The position numbers and the translations under genes are program-made. Below, one piece after another: positions 14,796 through 24,304 of a DNA stretch of 48,892 nt. The DNA comes from an uncultured Prevotella sp. GTDB taxonomy: Bacteria; Bacteroidota; Bacteroidia; Bacteroidales; Bacteroidaceae. The stretch is from assembly GCA_900557035.1 (NCBI GenBank), contig USRA01000006.1, forward strand, positions 1 to 48,892. Reading direction: 5' to 3'. Within the stretch, counting starts at the first letter, position 1. Every line of letters begins with the position of its first letter. The notes under the pieces were generated by a model. That model saw only the letters and a program-made list of their open reading frames with translations, was not told the origin of the DNA and did not search any database.

Positions 14796-16175
14796 ATGAG
14801 CGAACAGATTGATCAACAGAATAACACAGCTGAACAGCCTAGCATGTTTCAGGTGGTAAACGAGGGATTCACTACCCGCGAGGCGATTGAGGAAGCCAAG
14901 AGATGTCTGCATTGCAAGATTCCGCAGTGTAAGAAGGGATGCCCTATTGAAAACGACATACCGGATTTCGTACACGAACTGTCGATGGGTAACATGGGTG
15001 CTGCGATGAGCATCATCAATGCCAAGAGTAATCTGCCGGCTATCTGTGGACGCGTGTGTCCACACGAGAAGCAGTGCCAGGGACATTGTGTGCTCGGCAA
15101 GAAGGGAAAACCTGTACAGATTGGTAAATTGGAGCAGTTTATCGCTGATTTCGATACCAAGATGAATCTCTCCCGTGAGCTCCTGTCACAGAAAACCCGT
15201 GGTAGAGTGGCTGTAATCGGTTCGGGTCCTGCAGGACTTACCGTAGCCGGTGATTTGGCAAGACAGGGATTCAATGTGACGATTTTTGAAGGACAGGCTG
15301 AACCGGGTGGCGTACTGATGTACGGTATTCCAGAGTATCGCTTGCCAAAGACTGTGGTGCGCGATGAAGTGAGCAAGATTGCTGCCTTGGGTGTGCAGTT
15401 TATCACAAACTGCATGGTGGGCGAGAACAATGTCACCATCGACAGCCTCTTCCGTGCCGGTTATGATGCCATCTTTATGGGTACGGGTACCAGTGTGCCT
15501 CAGAATATGGACTCTACACCGGGCAGCAAGCTCCATGGCGTAAGCCAGAGTACCTACTTCCTGCATAATGTAAATGCCTATAACGAAGGTGCCTTGACCC
15601 GCGATATGGTTCCTTTGCGCGATGGCGAGAAGGTAGGCGTAATCGGTGGTGGAAATGTAGCGATGGATGCTGCCCGTACTGCCATCCGTCTGGGTGCTGA
15701 CGTTACCGTATTGTACAGAAAGACTCAGGAGGAAATGCCTGCGATCCAGAGCGAATACGAAGATGCAGTAAAGGAAGGTGTGAAGTTTGAATGGAAAACT
15801 ACCGTAGAAGCCTTCCTCAAGGGAAAGAACGGCAGACTGGGAAGCTGCGTGCTGAATACCCCTGAAGGCGAAAGGGTAGAGAAATTTGATAGAATCTATC
15901 TCGCTATCGGTTCGCGCCCTGCCAACCGTATCGTTTCTACTACTGCCGGAATCGAGGTGGATGAGAAGGGATATGTAAAGGTGGTAGATCGTCCTTTCGG
16001 TATGACTACCCGCCGTGGCGTATTCGCTGGTGGTGATGTGGTGCATCGCCCTCAAACCGTAGTGCTGGCGATGAAGGCTGCCAAGGAGGTGGCTCAGGGT
16101 ATCGCACAGTATGTGGATGCCATCAAGCTCCTGGAAGAAGCCAAGCGTATCGAAAAAGAAGGTACCTGCTCGTAG
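14796..16175 (+). CDS. GltD-like NAD(P)H oxidoreductase (glutamate synthase small subunit family)
   Basis: A 459-residue flavoprotein. The N-terminal 4Fe-4S domain has CLHCKIPQCKKGCP and later CGRVCPHEKQCQGHC; two dinucleotide folds follow, VAVIGSGPAGLTVAGDLARQG for FAD and VGVIGGGNVAMDAARTAIRLG for NAD(P)H, and the C-terminal FAD contact AGGDVV. This matches the glutamate synthase beta subunit and NfnB family. No large glutamate synthase subunit is adjacent. As last gene of the aromatic operon it may supply electrons for glutamate synthesis and so the amino group for Phe and Tyr, or work with another partner. Family assignment is sure; physiological partner is not. Confidence 0.88.
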   Translation: MSEQIDQQNNTAEQPSMFQVVNEGFTTREAIEEAKRCLHCKIPQCKKGCPIENDIPDFVHELSMGNMGAAMSIINAKSNLPAICGRVCPHEKQCQGHCVLGKKGKPVQIGKLEQFIADFDTKMNLSRELLSQKTRGRVAVIGSGPAGLTVAGDLARQGFNVTIFEGQAEPGGVLMYGIPEYRLPKTVVRDEVSKIAALGVQFITNCMVGENNVTIDSLFRAGYDAIFMGTGTSVPQNMDSTPGSKLHGVSQSTYFLHNVNAYNEGALTRDMVPLRDGEKVGVIGGGNVAMDAARTAIRLGADVTVLYRKTQEEMPAIQSEYEDAVKEGVKFEWKTTVEAFLKGKNGRLGSCVLNTPEGERVEKFDRIYLAIGSRPANRIVSTTAGIEVDEKGYVKVVDRPFGMTTRRGVFAGGDVVHRPQTVVLAMKAAKEVAQGIAQYVDAIKLLEEAKRIEKEGTCS

Positions 16176-16217
16176 AGGTTAATATCTGCTTAATCTGGTT
16201 AATATCTATTGCAATAT

Positions 16218-16248
16218 TTTGCGGAATGATGGATTCTTGTTATTTTTG
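16218..16248 (+). promoter_or_regulatory. Promoter of the exported hypothetical gene
   Basis: TTTG (16218-16221) and TATTTTTG (16241-16248) are 19 bp apart, with the ATG at 16271. No terminator is clear after the aromatic operon, so read-through is possible. Confidence 0.65.
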
Positions 16249-16270
16249 CCTGCAAAAACAAGCAAAGATT

Positions 16271-16936
16271 ATGAAGAAAATTATATTTTTGATGATAACC
16301 CTGCTGTCAATGGCCTCCATGGTCTATGCGCAGAAAACATGCGTCATCGCATCTGCCGAGGATCATGTGCCTATCCGGGAAGCCCTCATTCATACGAACA
16401 ATAACCATTGGGCGCGTACAGACTATCGGGGCTACTGGAACATGCGCTACCAGTTTGATTCTGCTACCGTATCCAAACCGGGCTATATCAAGGCAACCAT
16501 CCGCTACCAGGAGTTGCCTGATACCGTTTTTCTCCTTCCCGAAGCCAAGCAGATTGGCGAGGTGACCGTTTGGGGAAAGAATCAGGAGCACATCAAGGAG
16601 ATGCAAGATAACATCCAGCAGAAAGTAAATGAGACTCCTACGTCGCCTTCGGGCATAGGCTTTGATGCCTTTGGCTGGATGGATAAGCAGGGGAGGAGAG
16701 ACCGCAAGCACCTGAAGGAAGCTAATGAAATATTCAAGAAGATGGACCGCAAAGATCCTATCGTCTCAGCCTATGAGCAGGCTACGGGCAAAAAGTATGA
16801 ACTGAAAAATCCTTTCAATCTGAGCGCTAGCAAGAAAGAAACATTGGAAAAGCAGGATGAGACCAAGCAGGAATCATCAGAGAAAACGCTTCCAAATGTT
16901 CAAAATGAAGCAAAAGAGCAAGAAAATGAAAAATAA
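16271..16936 (+). CDS. Exported protein of unknown function
   Basis: A 221-residue protein with a signal peptide (MKKIIFLMITLLSMASMVYA, cleavage before QK). The mature N-terminus (about 22-90) resembles a carboxypeptidase-regulatory-like beta-sandwich, as in many Bacteroidota outer-surface proteins: 'IREALIHTNNNHWARTD' then 'GYWNMRY' and 'LPEAKQIGEVTVWGK'. The C-terminal third is Lys/Glu/Gln-rich and probably disordered. I do not recognise a catalytic motif. The start is set by the signal peptide and by the promoter at 16218-16248. ffh follows closely but has its own promoter. Confidence 0.75.
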   Translation: MKKIIFLMITLLSMASMVYAQKTCVIASAEDHVPIREALIHTNNNHWARTDYRGYWNMRYQFDSATVSKPGYIKATIRYQELPDTVFLLPEAKQIGEVTVWGKNQEHIKEMQDNIQQKVNETPTSPSGIGFDAFGWMDKQGRRDRKHLKEANEIFKKMDRKDPIVSAYEQATGKKYELKNPFNLSASKKETLEKQDETKQESSEKTLPNVQNEAKEQENEK

Positions 16937-16947
16937 TCGAGATTGAG

Positions 16948-16978
16948 TTGGCTTTCTCGGAAAAAGTTCGTAACTTTG
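16948..16978 (+). promoter_or_regulatory. Promoter of ffh
   Basis: TTG (16948-16950) and TAACTTTG (16971-16978) are 20 bp apart. The start is expected about 25 nt before the ffh ATG at 17008. Confidence 0.6.
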
Positions 16979-17007
16979 TGCCCGAAATAAAAAGTACAAT
17001 TAAGAAC

Positions 17008-18360
17008 ATGTTTGAAAATTTAAGTGATAGACTAGAGCGTTCCTTCAAAATACTGAAGGGTGAGGGTAAAATTACCGAAATCAACGTGGCTGAGACCATG
17101 AAGGATGTGCGCCGTGCACTCCTCGATGCCGACGTTAACTATAAAGTTGCCAAGGAATTCACCAACAAGGTGAAGGAAAAAGCACTCGGCATGAATGTTT
17201 TGACAGCCGTGAAGCCAGGCCAGTTGATGGTGAAGTTGGTTCACGACGAGCTCGCTGAGCTGATGGGAGGCGAGGAAGCTCCATTGCATTTGGAGAGTCG
17301 CCCTGCTGTAATCCTGATGAGTGGTTTGCAGGGTTCTGGTAAGACAACCTTCAGCGGTAAGCTTGCCAATATGCTCAAGAACAAGAAAGGAAAGAAGCCT
17401 TTGCTCGTGGCTTGCGACGTTTATCGTCCTGCTGCTATCCAGCAGCTCCATGTAGTAGGCGAACAGGTGGGTGTGCCTGTATATAGTGAGCCTGATAACA
17501 AGGATGTGCTCAGCATCGCTGACCACGCTTTGCAGCAGGCTAAGACCAACGGCAACGATGTGGTCATCGTCGATACTGCCGGTCGATTGGCTGTTGATGA
17601 GCAGATGATGCAGGAAATCAGCAACCTCAAGAATCATCTCAACCCAGATGAAACTCTCTTCGTAGTTGACTCAATGACGGGTCAGGATGCTGTAAATACA
17701 GCCAAGGAGTTCAACGACCGCCTCGACTTCAATGGTGTAGTTCTTACCAAGCTCGATGGTGATACCCGTGGTGGTGCTGCCCTCAGTATCCGCACCGTGG
17801 TTACCAAGCCTATCAAGTTTATCGGTACAGGCGAGAAGATGGAGGCCATCGATGTGTTCCATCCTGCTCGAATGGCAGACCGCATCCTCGGAATGGGTGA
17901 CGTGGTTTCGCTGGTAGAGCGCGCACAGGAGCAGTTCGACTTGGAGGAAGCCAAGAAACTCGAGAAGAAGATTCGCAAGAACCAGTTCGATTTCAACGAC
18001 TTCTACAATCAGATCCAGCAGATTAAGAAGATGGGTAACATCAAGGATCTGGCTGCGATGATTCCAGGTGTAGGCAAGGCTATCCGCGATGTTGATATCC
18101 CTGAGGATGCCTTCAAGGGTATCGAGGCTATCATCCAGAGTATGACACCTAAGGAGCGTACCAATCCATCTATTCTCAATACATCTCGCCGTCAGCGTAT
18201 TGCCAAGGGCTCTGGTACTAATATCCAGGAGGTAAACAAGCTCATCAAGCAGTTTGAACAGACACGCAAGATGATGCAGATGATGACTGGCAACAAGATG
18301 GCGCAGATGATGGGTCGTATGAAGGGTATGCCAGGTATGCCTAAGATGCCAGGTATGTAA
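17008..18360 (+). CDS. ffh: Signal recognition particle protein Ffh
   Basis: A 450-residue SRP GTPase that binds signal sequences and 4.5S RNA and delivers ribosomes to FtsY at the membrane. N domain residues 1 to about 90; G domain with P-loop GLQGSGKTTFSGKLA, CDVYRPAAIQQL, DTAGR and TKLDGD; C-terminal M domain rich in Met, ending in repeated GMPGMPKMPGM. The ATG at 17008 gives the standard MFENLSDRLERSF start; the frame runs 20 codons upstream but over the promoter. Normal length, no anomalies. Confidence 0.97.
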   Translation: MFENLSDRLERSFKILKGEGKITEINVAETMKDVRRALLDADVNYKVAKEFTNKVKEKALGMNVLTAVKPGQLMVKLVHDELAELMGGEEAPLHLESRPAVILMSGLQGSGKTTFSGKLANMLKNKKGKKPLLVACDVYRPAAIQQLHVVGEQVGVPVYSEPDNKDVLSIADHALQQAKTNGNDVVIVDTAGRLAVDEQMMQEISNLKNHLNPDETLFVVDSMTGQDAVNTAKEFNDRLDFNGVVLTKLDGDTRGGAALSIRTVVTKPIKFIGTGEKMEAIDVFHPARMADRILGMGDVVSLVERAQEQFDLEEAKKLEKKIRKNQFDFNDFYNQIQQIKKMGNIKDLAAMIPGVGKAIRDVDIPEDAFKGIEAIIQSMTPKERTNPSILNTSRRQRIAKGSGTNIQEVNKLIKQFEQTRKMMQMMTGNKMAQMMGRMKGMPGMPKMPGM

Positions 18361-18425
18361 TTCAGAAGCTGGGAGCCAAGGCTCGAAGCTTATCAGTGTA
18401 AAATTCTAAAAACAGAAAAAGTAAG

Positions 18426-19304
18426 ATGCAGCTAATAGACGGAAAGGCGACAGCAGCCGCCATTAAGGAACAGATTGCCCAGGTGGTGGCTCAGATTGTT
18501 GCCGCCGGAGGCAAGCAGCCACATCTGGTGGCTGTGCTGGTGGGCCACGATGGTGGCAGCGAAACCTATGTGAAGAACAAGGTGCTGGCATGCGAAAAGT
18601 GCGGATTCAAATCTACGCTGATCCGTTTTGAGGAGGATGTTACTGAGGAGGAGCTTCTGCTGTGCGTAGATAAGCTCAATAAGGATGCTGACGTGGATGG
18701 TTTCATCGTGCAGTTGCCTTTGCCGAAGCACATCGACGAGCAGAAGATTACCATGGCGATAGACTATCGCAAGGATGTGGATGGCTTCCATCCCGTGAAT
18801 GTGGGTAGAATGTCGCTGGGTATGCCTAGTTTCATCTCGGCTACTCCGCTTGGAATCCTCACCCTGCTGCAGCATTATCAGATAGAAACCAGTGGTAAGA
18901 AGTGTGTTATCCTGGGCCGAAGCAACATCGTGGGCAAACCTATGGCCCAGCTGATGATGCAGAAGCAGTATGGAGATGCCACGGTTACCGTGTGCCACTC
19001 GCACTCCAAAAATCTGAAGGAGGAGTGCCGGGAGGCGGATATTATCATTGCGGCTATCGGTAAGCCTGATTTCGTGACAGCCGATATGGTGAAACCGGGA
19101 GCTGTTGTCATCGACGTGGGTACGACTCGTGTACCAGACGCCACCAGAAAAAGCGGATTCCGACTGAATGGTGACGTGAAGTTCGATGAGGTGGCTGAAA
19201 AGTGTTCTTTCATCACTCCAGTACCGGGCGGAGTGGGTCCGATGACCATCTGCTCACTGATGAAGAATACGCTTGCCGCAGGAAAAAAAGAAATTTATGG
19301 CTAG
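18426..19304 (+). CDS. folD: Methylenetetrahydrofolate dehydrogenase / cyclohydrolase
   Basis: A 292-residue bifunctional enzyme interconverting 5,10-methylene-THF and 10-formyl-THF. The catalytic pair Tyr48/Lys52 lies in ETYVKNK, the substrate loop in [13 protein letters not shown], the NADP-binding site in [17 protein letters not shown], and the C-terminal signature in [15 protein letters not shown]. It follows ffh by 65 nt with no terminator between, so co-transcription is likely. Confidence 0.96.
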   Translation: MQLIDGKATAAAIKEQIAQVVAQIVAAGGKQPHLVAVLVGHDGGSETYVKNKVLACEKCGFKSTLIRFEEDVTEEELLLCVDKLNKDADVDGFIVQLPLPKHIDEQKITMAIDYRKDVDGFHPVNVGRMSLGMPSFISATPLGILTLLQHYQIETSGKKCVILGRSNIVGKPMAQLMMQKQYGDATVTVCHSHSKNLKEECREADIIIAAIGKPDFVTADMVKPGAVVIDVGTTRVPDATRKSGFRLNGDVKFDEVAEKCSFITPVPGGVGPMTICSLMKNTLAAGKKEIYG

Positions 19305-19348
19305 CTCTCTATACCATTGAGAGTTTAGATTAGGTTTAGTTGTTAGGT

Positions 19349-19389
19349 TAGGGGGCAGGCTGCTGTGAAGCATTCTACCCCTTTTTTTT
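19349..19389 (+). terminator. Probable terminator after folD
   Basis: AGGGG (19350-19354) can pair with CCCCT (19378-19382) around a poorly paired middle, followed by a run of eight T. The stem is weak but the T-run is strong. Confidence 0.5.
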
Positions 19390-19482
19390 ATTAACTTTAT
19401 ACGAATTGTAAAGTCGTATCATCGCATATATATAATGTAATACAATTGAGAATCTAAAAACAAACAAAAAATAAGAAGTAAT

Positions 19483-22158
19483 ATGATGAAACCAAAGTAT
19501 ATACTCTTCTCGGCTGCTCTGTTGGCTATGACCCAAGCTGTGGCGCTGACTCCCGCCAGAAAGCAGGCTCAAATGCCAGCTGCCAAGAAACAAGTTAATA
19601 AGGCGACTGTATCTTTTGTAGATAAGGATGCGCCAGCCTATACCATTGTGGGCAAGGATTCTATCTGCCAGATCTTCGTGTATTCGCCAGCTCCCAACCA
19701 GGGACTGCATCTTGCTTATCTTACAGACGATGAAAGATGGGTGGATGTAGGACAGCTCTGTGCCTCAGACTTCGGACCTTGGGGCAGTGAGAAAAAGATG
19801 TATCGCCCATTCGTTCTCAAGGCAAATGATGGTACCTGGCGGGCTCTCTGGAGTGTAAACAAGACCTCACCACAGTTTGCCGTGGCTTATTCTGAAGACC
19901 TCGTAACCTGGCGACCACAGGATTATCCTATCATGAAGGAGAAGAATATCAGTGATGTGGCTGCCTATCAGATGGAAGATGGAACCTTTGATCTCTATCT
20001 GAAGACGGAGAAAGGAAAAAGATACGTTCATGCCGACAAGGATTTCCGCATCTTCGAGGAAGATTCGATGGAAGCTGCTGCAGATGAAATCCTCTGGCAG
20101 CGCGATACGGCTACCATCAATGGTAAACTGATAGAGGGTAATGACTTCGAGATTCCGGCCATTCATCTGAACTATATCCGTGCCTGGCATAAGGCTCTGG
20201 CTGAGGAAGCAAAGGAAAACAGCCGGAAGCTGCCTAAGAATGAGGCTGATCTGAAGGCTTATATCGCTGATGTAGAGGAGAAAATCAAGAATGAGCAAGG
20301 TGAGGAGGCTGTCTTTCAGCACGCTAAAATGGTAAAGGAGGCGGATGCAGCAGATGCTTTCACGGCAAAGCTTACTGTGAATCCGAAGCAGAGCCATCGT
20401 ATCAGTGACAAACTCATCGGCATCTTCTTCGAGGATATCAGCAGGGCAGCAGATGGCGGACTCTGTGCAGAACTCCTGCAGAATGGCGATTTTGAATACA
20501 ATGGTGAGCGAAAAGGCTGGAATGCTGCAACTGCCTGGATGGGAATTAAGGTTTCATCATCATCTTCTTCTGCATCGTCTTCCTCTTCTGCCATCATTTC
20601 TACAGAAAATGGGGTAAGCGTGAATAATCCGCATTATGCCATCCTTTCATCTACACCTATTTATAATATAGGATGGGAGGGAATCGTCATCAAGCGTGGT
20701 GCCGCTTACGAAGTGAGTCTGTATGCCCGTTGTATCGACGGAAAGAAAAAGCAGCTTACCGCAGCGCTCGTAGATCAGGAAGGACTTCCGATAGCCCAGG
20801 CAAAGCTGAAGGTGCAGGGACCTGATTGGGCAGAATACAAGGCGCAGCTTGTCATCACAGACAAATATAAAGATGAGCTGGGCAGGGATATCCGTTTTGC
20901 CCTCTTGCCTAAGGGGGAGGAAAAGATTGCCGTAGATATGGTAAGCCTGATGCCGCAGGACACCTACAAAGGTCATGGGCTGAGAAAGGATCTTGCTGAG
21001 ACCATCGCTGAGCTGAAGCCCCGTTTCGTGCGTTTCCCTGGTGGATGTATGCTCCACGGACAGGGACTCGGCAACATCTATCATTGGAAGGAGAGTATCG
21101 GTGAACTGAAAGACCGAAAACCGGCTCTCAATATCTGGAACTATCACCAGACCCGTAAGCTGGGATTCTTCGAGTATTTCCAGTGGTGTGAGGATATGGG
21201 CGCTGAGCCTCTGCCTGTATTGGCTGCTGGTGTACCTTGTCAGAATTCCCAGCCTAATGCCCAGGGTATCTGCGGACAGCAGGGTGGAATCCCAATGGCA
21301 GAAATGCCAAAGTATGTGCAGGATGTTCTCGACCTGGTAGAGTGGGCGAATGGTGATCCTGCCACATCGAAGTGGGCAAAGATGAGAGCGGATGCAGGAC
21401 ATTCTGCTCCTTTCAATCTCAAGATGATAGGTATCGGAAACGAAGATCTGATCTCCACCGATTTCGAACAGCGCTATCTGATGATCTGCAAGGCTCTCAA
21501 GGAGAAGCATCCGGAAATTGAAGTAGTGGGTACAGTAGGTCCATTCCATTATCCGTCTTCCGACTATATTGAGGGTTGGAAGATTGCAAAGGAGAATAAA
21601 AAATGGATTGATGCAGTAGATGAGCACTATTATGAGCAGCCAGGATGGTTTATCAATCATCAGGATTACTACGATCATTACGACCGCAAGGCTCCGAAGG
21701 TGTATCTGGGCGAATATGCTGCAAATGGCAATAATGAGTTAGACCGCGCTTTGGCAGAGGGTATTCATCTCTGTAATGTGGAGCGTAACGGAGATGTCGT
21801 GGAAATGACTTCTTATGCTCCTCTGCTCTGCAAGGATGGCTATCATAACTGGAACCCGGATATGATCTACTTCGATAATTCGGAGAAAATCCGACTCACT
21901 GAGAGTTACAAGATGCAGAAGATGTTTGGTCAGCATTCCGGTGATACTTATATTGTATCTAGCCTGAACCTTCCTGCGGCTCTCAAGAAGTACGTGGGCA
22001 CCAGCGTGGTAAAGGATTCCAAGACCGGTAAAACATGGCTCAAGGTGGTGAATGCCTTGCCTCGTACGTTGAAACTCCAGGTGGAAGCACAAGGAACTGG
22101 TGCTGGCAACAAGCAGGTTGAGGTAAAGGCTCGTTCTGCCGAGGTCTTTGAACTCTAA
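19483..22158 (+). CDS. Secreted GH51 alpha-L-arabinofuranosidase
   Basis: An 891-residue protein with a signal peptide (KYILFSAALLAMTQAVA). Residues about 45-200 resemble a beta-propeller-type sugar-binding or GH43-like domain (AVAYSEDLVTWRPQDYP). From about 300 a GH51 enzyme follows: entry IGIFFEDISRAADGG, a carbohydrate-binding beta-sandwich insert, the (beta/alpha)8 barrel with acid/base Glu654 in GIGNED and nucleophile Glu744 in YLGEYAANG, then the C-terminal beta domain. Residues 358-369 are eleven serines and one alanine, an odd low-complexity stretch in the insert. It should release arabinose from arabinan or arabinoxylan in the periplasm or at the surface. No SusC/D genes are near, so it is a lone enzyme rather than part of a visible polysaccharide locus. 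Confidence 0.9.
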   Translation: MMKPKYILFSAALLAMTQAVALTPARKQAQMPAAKKQVNKATVSFVDKDAPAYTIVGKDSICQIFVYSPAPNQGLHLAYLTDDERWVDVGQLCASDFGPWGSEKKMYRPFVLKANDGTWRALWSVNKTSPQFAVAYSEDLVTWRPQDYPIMKEKNISDVAAYQMEDGTFDLYLKTEKGKRYVHADKDFRIFEEDSMEAAADEILWQRDTATINGKLIEGNDFEIPAIHLNYIRAWHKALAEEAKENSRKLPKNEADLKAYIADVEEKIKNEQGEEAVFQHAKMVKEADAADAFTAKLTVNPKQSHRISDKLIGIFFEDISRAADGGLCAELLQNGDFEYNGERKGWNAATAWMGIKVSSSSSSASSSSSAIISTENGVSVNNPHYAILSSTPIYNIGWEGIVIKRGAAYEVSLYARCIDGKKKQLTAALVDQEGLPIAQAKLKVQGPDWAEYKAQLVITDKYKDELGRDIRFALLPKGEEKIAVDMVSLMPQDTYKGHGLRKDLAETIAELKPRFVRFPGGCMLHGQGLGNIYHWKESIGELKDRKPALNIWNYHQTRKLGFFEYFQWCEDMGAEPLPVLAAGVPCQNSQPNAQGICGQQGGIPMAEMPKYVQDVLDLVEWANGDPATSKWAKMRADAGHSAPFNLKMIGIGNEDLISTDFEQRYLMICKALKEKHPEIEVVGTVGPFHYPSSDYIEGWKIAKENKKWIDAVDEHYYEQPGWFINHQDYYDHYDRKAPKVYLGEYAANGNNELDRALAEGIHLCNVERNGDVVEMTSYAPLLCKDGYHNWNPDMIYFDNSEKIRLTESYKMQKMFGQHSGDTYIVSSLNLPAALKKYVGTSVVKDSKTGKTWLKVVNALPRTLKLQVEAQGTGAGNKQVEVKARSAEVFEL

Positions 22159-22260
22159 CCCGTTTGTATAAGACATATATGGACCTTTATATTTTTGCAC
22201 AATTGGGCAGCTTTTGTGTAGTGGCTCTAATAAATTGTAAGCAATTTAGCTTATTTTCTA

Positions 22261-22302
22261 ACAAAAATCCGCAAAAAAATGAAAGTTTTTGCGGATTTTT
22301 GT
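22261..22302 (+). terminator. Terminator of the GH51 gene
   Basis: ACAAAAATCCGCAAAAA (22261-22277) pairs perfectly with TTTTTGCGGATTTTTGT (22286-22302). Its 3' end overlaps the -33 region of the ilvD promoter. Confidence 0.85.
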
Positions 22303-22332
22303 TGTTTGTTTCATAAATTCTCACTATCTTTG
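22302..22332 (+). promoter_or_regulatory. Promoter of ilvD-ilvB-ilvN
   Basis: TATCTTTG (22325-22332) is a good -7 box; TTG at 22302-22304 is 20 bp upstream, TTTG at 22305-22308 is 16 bp upstream. The 80-nt leader has a small hairpin (GAAGG...CCTTC near 22353-22371) but no Ile/Leu/Val-rich leader ORF. Confidence 0.6.
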
Positions 22333-22412
22333 CAGTCAAAATTGTAAGAAGAAGGCTTGAGAGAGACCTTCTGGTAATAAAGAACAAGATAATATAAAGA
22401 GATAATAACGAT

Positions 22413-24215
22413 ATGAAACATCCATTAAGAAGTAGCGTCTGTACTGAAGGCAGAAGAATGGCAGGTGCCAGAGCACTCTGGGTAGCTGCAGGTATGAAAC
22501 ATGAGCAGTTTGGCAAACCTATCATCGCCATCGTGAACAGCTTCACACAATTTGTTCCGGGGCATACTCATCTTCACGAAATCGGTCAGATTGTCAAGAA
22601 GGAAATTGAAGCTATGGGTTGCTATGCAGCTGAGTTCAATACCATCGCTGTTGACGACGGTATCGCTATGGGTCACGACGGAATGCTCTATTCGCTCCCA
22701 AGTCGCGATATTATTGCTGATTCTGTGGAATATATGGTGAATGCTCACAAGGCTGATGCTATGATCTGCATTTCCAACTGTGATAAGGTTACCCCAGGTA
22801 TGCTGATGGCATCTATGCGTCTGAATATTCCTACTGTATTCTGTTCTGGTGGTCCGATGGAGGCTGGTCGCTGGAAAGGCGAGAATGCTGACTTGATTAC
22901 CGCTATGATTAAGGGTGCTGATACCAGTGTCAGTGATGAGGAAATGAAGCAGATTGAACAGTGTGCTTGCCCGGGATGTGGTAGCTGCTCTGGTATGTTT
23001 ACCGCTAACTCTATGAATTCTCTTACAGAGGCTATCGGTTTGAGCCTTCCTGGAAACGGAACCATTCTCGCTACCCACAAGAACCGCATCGAACTCTTCA
23101 AGGCTGCGGCTCGTCAGGTTGTAAAGAATGCCTACGCTTATTATGAGGATGGCGATGAGAGCGTATTGCCACGTAGCATCGCTACCCGTGATGCCTTCCT
23201 CAATGCCATGACTCTCGACATCGCAATGGGTGGTAGTACAAATACTGTGCTCCATCTCTTGGCTGTGGCTCAGGAAGCAGGTGCCGATTTCAAGATGGAA
23301 GATATCGATCAGCTGAGTCGAAAGGTTCCTTGCCTCTGCAAGTTGAGCCCTAATACTCAGAAGTATAGCGTTCAGGAGTGCAATCGTGCCGGTGGTATCC
23401 TGGGTATCCTGAATGAGCTTAACAAGGGCGGGCTGATTAATGGTGCTGTGAAGCGTGTGGATGGCAAGACTCTCGATGAGCAGATGAAGAAATACGATAT
23501 CACAGGTGCCGAGATTGATCCTGAGGCTGACCGCATCTATCATTCTGCTCCTGGCAGAAAATTCTCTACCCAGATGGGTAGTCAGGATGCACAGTGGGAG
23601 AGTCTTGATACTGATAGAGAGACTGGCTGTATCCGTGATCTCGAACATGCATATACCAAGGATGGTGGTCTTGCTGTACTCTTCGGTAATATCGCGCAGA
23701 ATGGTTGCGTAGTGAAGACCGCAGGTGTTGATCCTGTACTCTGGCATTTCGAGGGTCCTGCTGTATGCTTCGATTCTCAGGAAGATGCCTGCGAAGGTAT
23801 TCTCGGTGGCAAGGTGAACTCTGGTGATTGTGTTGTCATCACACACGAGGGGCCTAAGGGTGGTCCTGGTATGCAGGAGATGCTGTATCCAACTTCATAC
23901 ATCAAGAGCCGTCACCTTGGTAAGGAGTGTGCCCTCATCACAGATGGTCGATTCTCAGGAGGTACATCTGGCTTGAGTATCGGTCACATCAGCCCAGAGG
24001 CTGCTGCTGGTGGTAATATCGGCAAAATCAAGGCTGGCGATATCATCGTTATCGATATTCCTAGCCGCTCTATCAATGTGAAGCTTTCCGACGAGGAACT
24101 TGCTGCTCGTCCACAGCAGCCACTGAAGCGTAATCGCCAGGTTAGTAAGGCTTTGCGTGCATACGCACAGAGCGTAAGCTCTGCCGATAAGGGTGGTGTA
24201 AGAATCATCGACTAA
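22413..24215 (+). CDS. ilvD: Dihydroxy-acid dehydratase
   Basis: A 600-residue iron-sulfur enzyme, third common step of Ile and Val synthesis. Cluster ligands lie in [10 protein letters not shown] and [11 protein letters not shown]; the C-terminal domain has the conserved [16 protein letters not shown]-terminal start [22 protein letters not shown] is typical, so the ATG at 22413 is firm. First gene of the ilvDBN run. Confidence 0.96.
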   Translation: MKHPLRSSVCTEGRRMAGARALWVAAGMKHEQFGKPIIAIVNSFTQFVPGHTHLHEIGQIVKKEIEAMGCYAAEFNTIAVDDGIAMGHDGMLYSLPSRDIIADSVEYMVNAHKADAMICISNCDKVTPGMLMASMRLNIPTVFCSGGPMEAGRWKGENADLITAMIKGADTSVSDEEMKQIEQCACPGCGSCSGMFTANSMNSLTEAIGLSLPGNGTILATHKNRIELFKAAARQVVKNAYAYYEDGDESVLPRSIATRDAFLNAMTLDIAMGGSTNTVLHLLAVAQEAGADFKMEDIDQLSRKVPCLCKLSPNTQKYSVQECNRAGGILGILNELNKGGLINGAVKRVDGKTLDEQMKKYDITGAEIDPEADRIYHSAPGRKFSTQMGSQDAQWESLDTDRETGCIRDLEHAYTKDGGLAVLFGNIAQNGCVVKTAGVDPVLWHFEGPAVCFDSQEDACEGILGGKVNSGDCVVITHEGPKGGPGMQEMLYPTSYIKSRHLGKECALITDGRFSGGTSGLSIGHISPEAAAGGNIGKIKAGDIIVIDIPSRSINVKLSDEELAARPQQPLKRNRQVSKALRAYAQSVSSADKGGVRIID

Positions 24216-24304
24216 TCCTTTCCTGGTTTCCCAGGCAAGAAGGCTTTGTCTTTGACAACAAAGAAAATAAAGTTTTTGAATTATTCAGAATAAGATATAG
24301 ATAA

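Noticed and set aside
13947..15086. 379-residue open frame antisense to prephenate dehydrogenase and the GltD-like gene
   Set aside because: Spans two good genes on the other strand; no domain recognised.
22333..22412. Attenuator upstream of ilvD
   Set aside because: The leader is short, with no Ile/Leu/Val-rich ORF and no terminator.
22425..23846. 473-residue open frame antisense to ilvD
   Set aside because: Thr/His/Ser-rich shadow of ilvD.
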